The notes under the pieces were generated by a model. That model was not told the DNA's origin and did no database searches. It saw only the letters and a program-made list of their open reading frames with translations. The translations under genes and the position numbers were made by a program. Shown piece after piece: positions 60,247 to 64,000 of a DNA stretch of 64,000 nt. This DNA is from Nitrospiria bacterium (GTDB lineage Bacteria; Nitrospirota; Nitrospiria; JACQBZ01). The DNA lies in NCBI GenBank assembly GCA_035498035.1, contig DATKAN010000016.1:1-64000 (forward strand), written 5' to 3'. Numbering within the stretch: the stretch's first letter is position 1; each line of letters opens with the position of its first letter.

Positions 60247-60644
60247 CGGAGATGCTTCTTCAACACTTCATTATCGCTGATCCGGGGATCGGCGGGGGCG
60301 AGCCGAACCGCCTCCTTAAAATGTTCCGCAGCTTCCTCGTGTCTTCCTTCCTGATCCAAGGCCAGGGCCAGATTGAAATGGGCCGCCGCCAGATCCGGAT
60401 CGGCCTCCAGCGCGCGGCCGAAGTCGGCGGCCGCCTTCTCCCAGTGCTCCCGAAGCAGGTGATCCATTCCGTCCCGATTCCTCGCCGCGGCCGTCGCGTT
60501 CGCGTACCCCTCGGGCGCGGCGATCGCCATCCGGCCTGCCGGACTCTCCGGAAGCCTCGGCGGGGAACGATCCGAGCAGGAGGCGCAGACGAGGAGAACC
60601 ATCACCAGTAGACCGATCCCGATACGGACTTTCCCGCCCCCCAT
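60243..60644 (-). CDS. Small TPR lipoprotein
   Basis: A 133-residue protein with a lipoprotein signal (IGIGLLVMVLLVCASC, lipobox ending in Cys23) and about two TPR units (HWEKAAADFGRALEADPDLA, HFNLALALDQEGRHEEAAEHF). The end NEVLKKHLR resembles SPILKAHLQKM in the exported TPR protein at 5206-5631. It is coupled to the YVTN propeller gene downstream and may be its membrane partner. Confidence 0.78.
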   Translation of the reverse strand: MGGGKVRIGIGLLVMVLLVCASCSDRSPPRLPESPAGRMAIAAPEGYANATAAARNRDGMDHLLREHWEKAAADFGRALEADPDLAAAHFNLALALDQEGRHEEAAEHFKEAVRLAPADPRISDNEVLKKHLR

Positions 60645-60677
60645 CGCCTGCCCTCATCCCAGTCCCTTATCAGGACG

Positions 60678-61112
60678 TTATCGTTCGTCTTCCTGCTCGA
60701 GAAGGCTGAGGCAATACTTAAGCACGTCCTGTTCGGAGAGGATGCCCACCAGCGCGCCATCCCGATCAACGACCGGCAAACCGCCGATCTTGTGCTTGAT
60801 CATCGAGGCGATCGCGTCCTGCACGGAATGATTTTCCCGGATGGTGATGACGTTCAAGGTCATCGCTTCTTCGACCGGCAGTTGCAGGTAGGCATCATCC
60901 CGATCGCTTTTGGAGAGCTTCAGGCTGGGCCGGCCGCCCAACTGTCGCAGATCACGGTCGGAAATGATACCGACCAGCTTGCCGTCCTTGGTGACCGGCA
61001 GCCGTCGGATTTCGTAGCGGGTCATGACCTCGATGGCCTTTCCCACGGTCGCGTCGTGGGCGATCGTAACGGCCTTGGGAGTCATCAATTCGCTGACGGG
61101 CATGCGTTTCAT
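60678..61112 (-). CDS. Twin CBS-domain protein
   Basis: A 144-residue CBS pair protein: VSELMTPKAVTIAHDATVGK, RLPVTKDGKLVGIISDRDLR and VEEAMTLNVITIRENHSVQD, GGLPVVDRDGALVGILSEQDVL. It probably binds adenylates and has no fused effector domain. ATG 61112 follows GAGGA; the frame upstream to 61184 overlaps the promoter region. It is not closely similar to the CBS protein at 53182. Confidence 0.88.
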   Translation of the reverse strand: MKRMPVSELMTPKAVTIAHDATVGKAIEVMTRYEIRRLPVTKDGKLVGIISDRDLRQLGGRPSLKLSKSDRDDAYLQLPVEEAMTLNVITIRENHSVQDAIASMIKHKIGGLPVVDRDGALVGILSEQDVLKYCLSLLEQEDER

Positions 61113-61164
61113 CTTGTCCTCGTGGAAGAATAATCCGTTCAAATCCCGATTGAAAATCGTACGC

Positions 61165-61194
61165 ACTATAGCATGAATCGACACCGGACAACAA
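61165..61194 (-). promoter_or_regulatory. Predicted sigma-70 promoter of the CBS gene
   Basis: On the minus strand TTGTTG (61194-61189), 18 bases, TATAGT (61170-61165). The start near 61158 gives a leader of about 46 bases before ATG 61112. Confidence 0.55.
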
Positions 61195-61203
61195 GGGTTA
61201 CCC

Positions 61204-62463
61204 TCAATCGCCCCCGACGCCCCTGCGGACGACCACGATGCCGGAAGGATCGAGATGGTGCCGGGCGCGGTCCTTTTCCGGATCGTACCCCAAGTGCGTG
61301 CCGGCCTCGAGGTCGTTGTAGCGATCGACGATCGCGCGACGAAGGCGGGACCCCCGCCGAATGCGAACGTAGTCCATCACGATCGAATCCTCGATCACCA
61401 CATCTTCCTCAAGCCACACCTCCCGCCGGATGATCGAATTGCGAACGGTCGAGTTGTTCACGACCGTCCCACCGGCCAGGCTGCTGTTCTCGATCTCGCC
61501 CCGGATGATCTTGGCCACCGGCCCTTGATAATTGCTGGAATAGATGGGCCATTGGGTGTTGAAGGTTTCAAATTTGGCCTCGGCACCGAGGAGGTCCTGA
61601 TGCGCGGCGTAATAAGCCCCGATGGTTCCCACGTCCCGCCAATAACCCCGTTCTTCAAAGGGATGGACGCCCGGAACTTGATTGGACAGAAAATCGTAAG
61701 CGAACACCCTGTGGGTCTTGCTGAGTCGCGGGATCACGTGCCTTCCGAAATCACGTTCGCCGGAACGATGGGCTTCGTTCAGTGCGTTCGTGAGAAGGTC
61801 GGTGGTGAAGAGGTAATTACCCATGGACGCGTAGGCCCGTGTCGGGTCTCCGGGCATCGCCGTCGGACCTTCGGGCTTTTCCTCAAATCCCCGGATCCGG
61901 CCGTCCGAATCGGCCGAGATGATTCCGAACGAGGAGGCCTGGTCGAGCGGGACGGGCAACGCGGCCACGGTCACGTCCGCGCGGCGCTCCAAATGGTACG
62001 CGACCATCTGGCGGATATCCATCCGGTAAATATGATCCGCGCCGAAAACGGCCACGAGGTCGGGATGGTGGCGGTCGATGAGGTTGATGTTCTGATAAAC
62101 CGCGTCGGCGGTTCCCTGAAACCACTCCGGGCCGGTCCGCATCTGGGGCGGCACGACCGCAACAAAGTGACCGGGCAACATGGGAGAAAGGATCCAGGAG
62201 CGGCGGACGTGCTCGATGAGGGATTGGGATTTATACTGAACCAGCAGATAAATGGCGTGAATCTCGGAATTGACCAGACTGCTCAGGACGAAATCGACGA
62301 TCCGGTAGCGTCCTCCGAAGGGGACCGCGGGCTTCGAGCGATCGGCGGTCAACGGATGGAGACGGCGTCCTTCTCCACCGGCCATGACCATGGCCAGGAT
62401 TCTCGGATGCTGCATCGAGGAATCCGAGGCCGGCCGGTCGCTGCTCTTTTTCCCGCGAGGCAT
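61204..62463 (-). CDS. glgC: Glucose-1-phosphate adenylyltransferase
   Basis: A 419-residue enzyme making ADP-glucose for glycogen synthesis. [25 protein letters not shown] is the nucleotide-binding opening (split here as [15 protein letters not shown] and SKPAVPF), [11 protein letters not shown] the catalytic Asp region, [19 protein letters not shown] the glucose-1-phosphate loop with Lys, and the C-terminal left-handed beta-helix ([20 protein letters not shown]). It stands alone under a good promoter; no other glg genes are in the window. Confidence 0.95.
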   Translation of the reverse strand: MPRGKKSSDRPASDSSMQHPRILAMVMAGGEGRRLHPLTADRSKPAVPFGGRYRIVDFVLSSLVNSEIHAIYLLVQYKSQSLIEHVRRSWILSPMLPGHFVAVVPPQMRTGPEWFQGTADAVYQNINLIDRHHPDLVAVFGADHIYRMDIRQMVAYHLERRADVTVAALPVPLDQASSFGIISADSDGRIRGFEEKPEGPTAMPGDPTRAYASMGNYLFTTDLLTNALNEAHRSGERDFGRHVIPRLSKTHRVFAYDFLSNQVPGVHPFEERGYWRDVGTIGAYYAAHQDLLGAEAKFETFNTQWPIYSSNYQGPVAKIIRGEIENSSLAGGTVVNNSTVRNSIIRREVWLEEDVVIEDSIVMDYVRIRRGSRLRRAIVDRYNDLEAGTHLGYDPEKDRARHHLDPSGIVVVRRGVGGD

Positions 62464-62532
62464 AAAGTCTCCTCACACCCGTTCTCGTCCGAGGGGTTGG
62501 AAACGAAAATAATTCGATGGACCGATGGCGAG

Positions 62533-62561
62533 ATTATAGCGAAAACCGAAAAGAATCTCAA
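62533..62561 (-). promoter_or_regulatory. Predicted sigma-70 promoter of glgC
   Basis: On the minus strand TTGAGA (62561-62556), 17 bases, TATAAT (62538-62533), a full -10 consensus. The leader is about 63 bases. Confidence 0.72.
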
Positions 62562-62606
62562 GGGGCGTCGGGGCGTCAACGCCCCCATCGAAAAAGCTTG
62601 TTCGGA

Positions 62607-63725
62607 TCATCCCAAGGCGAAATTGGGGTAGGGCCATTTCGGCAGCGGGGCCGATTCTTTGACGAGGTAACGCCTCATCCGAATGTCGCAGACCGCGTAG
62701 CCCCAATTGATCAGCCGGCATTGCTCTTCCTCGCTGAAGGAGTTCAAGCGCGTGCGAGTCTTCGCCAGTTCTTTGATGACTTCCGCGGGAATGAGGAGAC
62801 CGCCCGGAAGGTTATACCCCTTGAACTCCGTCATGATCCCCCAATAGGAGCCGTTGCGGTACCCGAATTGGTATTCATAGGCCAGCGCGCGTTTACGAAG
62901 CGCGCGCGCCTGGTTGGCGGTGACGTCGAAGGCCCGGAGCGTCTGGCCGTACCAGTTTGTCCTCGGACCAGGGTTGAGGTCGAAGGGCAGGCCCGCATCG
63001 CTCACAAGAAGGGTCTGATAGCGGTTCCAGACGGTCTCAAGGCCGAGATTGTCATACACCCCGCCGTCGCTGAGAACGAGACGCTTCCGGTAGGCCTCCT
63101 CATCGAAGAGATCGGCCCCCTTGGTCCTTGTGAAGTTCACCGGATTCGCATCGATGACCACGGGCGAGAGATAGGGCGGGTAGGCGCTCGAGGCGGCCAC
63201 GGCCAGCGAAACCCGGAAGTCGGGATTTTTAATCAGCCCGATCCGATAATCCCCCGCGTAGGGTTTGGAGAACCGGAAGTCCACCCCCGTGGCCAGGTTG
63301 GTGGAGTTAAAAACGAACAGCGGGGCATTATTCGTCGGGAGATCCTGAAGGGTTGTTTCCCCGAAAAGATATTTCCGGTACTTTCCCTCCACCGCGTCGC
63401 TGACCCGCTTCCCGGGCCACAGAACCCCTTTCAGGATGGAAGGCGTGTCGACGGAACGCCCGCAAAATTTCCGGAGCGGATTCGTCACCTCCTTGACGAA
63501 GTTGTTGGCGACGCCGTTGGAGAAGTGCAACGTGGTCCATTTGCAGGCCAGCCATCCGGCCGTGATCGAACCGCCCGACACGCTCGAGATCCGGCTCAGT
63601 TTCGGCAGATAACCCAGTTCATTCAAACGCCAGAGCGCCCCGCAGTGAAAGAGGGTCGCGCGAAACCCTCCCCCCGAAAGAGCCAGGCCTATCCCCGCCT
63701 CAACACCTTCGCTCCCGAACGGCAT
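62607..63725 (-). CDS. Patatin-like phospholipase
   Basis: A 372-residue lipid acyl hydrolase. The oxyanion loop is LALSGGGFRA (about 14-23), the nucleophile is Ser50 in ISSVSGGSITAG, and the catalytic Asp is in LSDGGVYDNLG, completing the Ser-Asp dyad. No signal peptide. The frame opens upstream at a GTG (63863), but ATG 63725 is preferred because the promoter at 63799-63826 lies between them. It is transcribed towards glgC. Confidence 0.88.
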   Translation of the reverse strand: MPFGSEGVEAGIGLALSGGGFRATLFHCGALWRLNELGYLPKLSRISSVSGGSITAGWLACKWTTLHFSNGVANNFVKEVTNPLRKFCGRSVDTPSILKGVLWPGKRVSDAVEGKYRKYLFGETTLQDLPTNNAPLFVFNSTNLATGVDFRFSKPYAGDYRIGLIKNPDFRVSLAVAASSAYPPYLSPVVIDANPVNFTRTKGADLFDEEAYRKRLVLSDGGVYDNLGLETVWNRYQTLLVSDAGLPFDLNPGPRTNWYGQTLRAFDVTANQARALRKRALAYEYQFGYRNGSYWGIMTEFKGYNLPGGLLIPAEVIKELAKTRTRLNSFSEEEQCRLINWGYAVCDIRMRRYLVKESAPLPKWPYPNFALG

Positions 63726-63798
63726 CCCTATTTTCTCATCGAATGGGCCGGCGGCCGGAATCAAAAAGGCGACCGACCGATTACAAAGACGATCCGTA

Positions 63799-63826
63799 GT
63801 ATTACCAGAACTCTTTGCGAAGTCAA
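63799..63826 (-). promoter_or_regulatory. Predicted sigma-70 promoter of the patatin-like gene
   Basis: On the minus strand TTGACT (63826-63821), 16 bases, TAATAC (63804-63799) preceded by TGG, an extended -10 pattern. The remaining 63827-64000 is AT-rich and shows no gene. Confidence 0.5.
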
Positions 63827-64000
63827 GACGATTTTGATTTTGAACCTGTGACCGAAACCCCACGTCGGCCGGTCCATCGTGAGCGGCTATCGGAATTTTT
63901 TTATCAATACAACCTCGTATTTATTCTACCCCGACCTAGTATTTTTACGAGTAGATACAGAATCCGCGAATCATTATAATTGAATTCCCCGACAAATTAG

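Noticed and set aside
62565-62590. GGGGGCGTTGACGCCCC hairpin after the patatin-like gene as a terminator
   Set aside because: The hairpin is not followed by a T run on the minus strand and it abuts the glgC promoter.
1-64000. tRNA, rRNA, CRISPR array, insertion sequence or prophage
   Set aside because: No cloverleaf, ribosomal RNA sequence, regularly spaced repeats, transposase or integrase was recognised anywhere in the window.

Overview
The window is a dense, GC-rich bacterial chromosome segment with no phage, transposase, CRISPR or rRNA/tRNA gene that I can see. Gene content (cytosolic group 3b [NiFe] hydrogenase, a large sigma-54-linked stress operon, an FHA/Ser-Thr kinase pair, RND efflux, HD-GYP signalling) suggests a Gram-negative, facultatively or microaerobically living environmental bacterium. 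Nitrospirota-like or deltaproteobacterial lineages would fit, but nothing here fixes the phylum.

Layout. 1-3706 (+): the 3' end of an hrpB-type helicase, two small proteins of unknown function, a DUF2225-like exported protein and a secreted phosphoesterase. 3911-11456 (-): an HD-GYP phosphodiesterase, a TPR protein with a strong terminator, and a three-gene RND efflux operon. 11640-22274 (+): a Nudix hydrolase, an OmpA-type lipoprotein, a DksA/TraR zinc-finger protein, an FHA protein coupled to a TPR-Ser/Thr kinase, a TPR protein, an ECF sigma/anti-sigma pair, and a DUF4139 protein carrying a matching ECF promoter.

22299-45822 (-): about 23 kb of same-strand genes: a Usp/P-type ATPase pair; hydrogenase genes in the order beta-gamma-delta-alpha behind a Spy-like protein; an AarF kinase; PRPP synthetase, AMP/thymidine phosphorylase and beta-CASP nuclease; hypE, hypD, hypC, hypF, hypA and a maturation protease; nicotinate phosphoribosyltransferase; and a Lon-like protease. 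No hypB is present.

46461-57352 (-): a stress island of CBS protein, YbaK-like deacylase, BCAM0308-family protein, Hsp20, zinc ribbon, Ca-type P-ATPase, Usp, OsmC, HPF-cold-shock fusion and cytochrome c. It lies directly downstream of a receiver protein, a PAS histidine kinase and an NtrC-type activator. A consensus sigma-54 promoter precedes the CBS gene, with two identical palindromes (TGTCCA-N6-TGGACA) at enhancer distance behind it. A second consensus sigma-54 promoter precedes the receiver gene. Together with the hydrogenase block this looks like a low-oxygen/energy-starvation survival island, comparable in content to the low-oxygen-activated (lxa) locus of Burkholderia cenocepacia.

57522-63725: hflX (+), then a YVTN beta-propeller protein with a TPR lipoprotein, a CBS protein, glgC and a patatin-like lipase (all -). 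Two families of GC-rich intergenic repeats built around AGCGAGC recur at 3.9, 12.1-12.5, 25.6, 36.0 and 51.4 kb.
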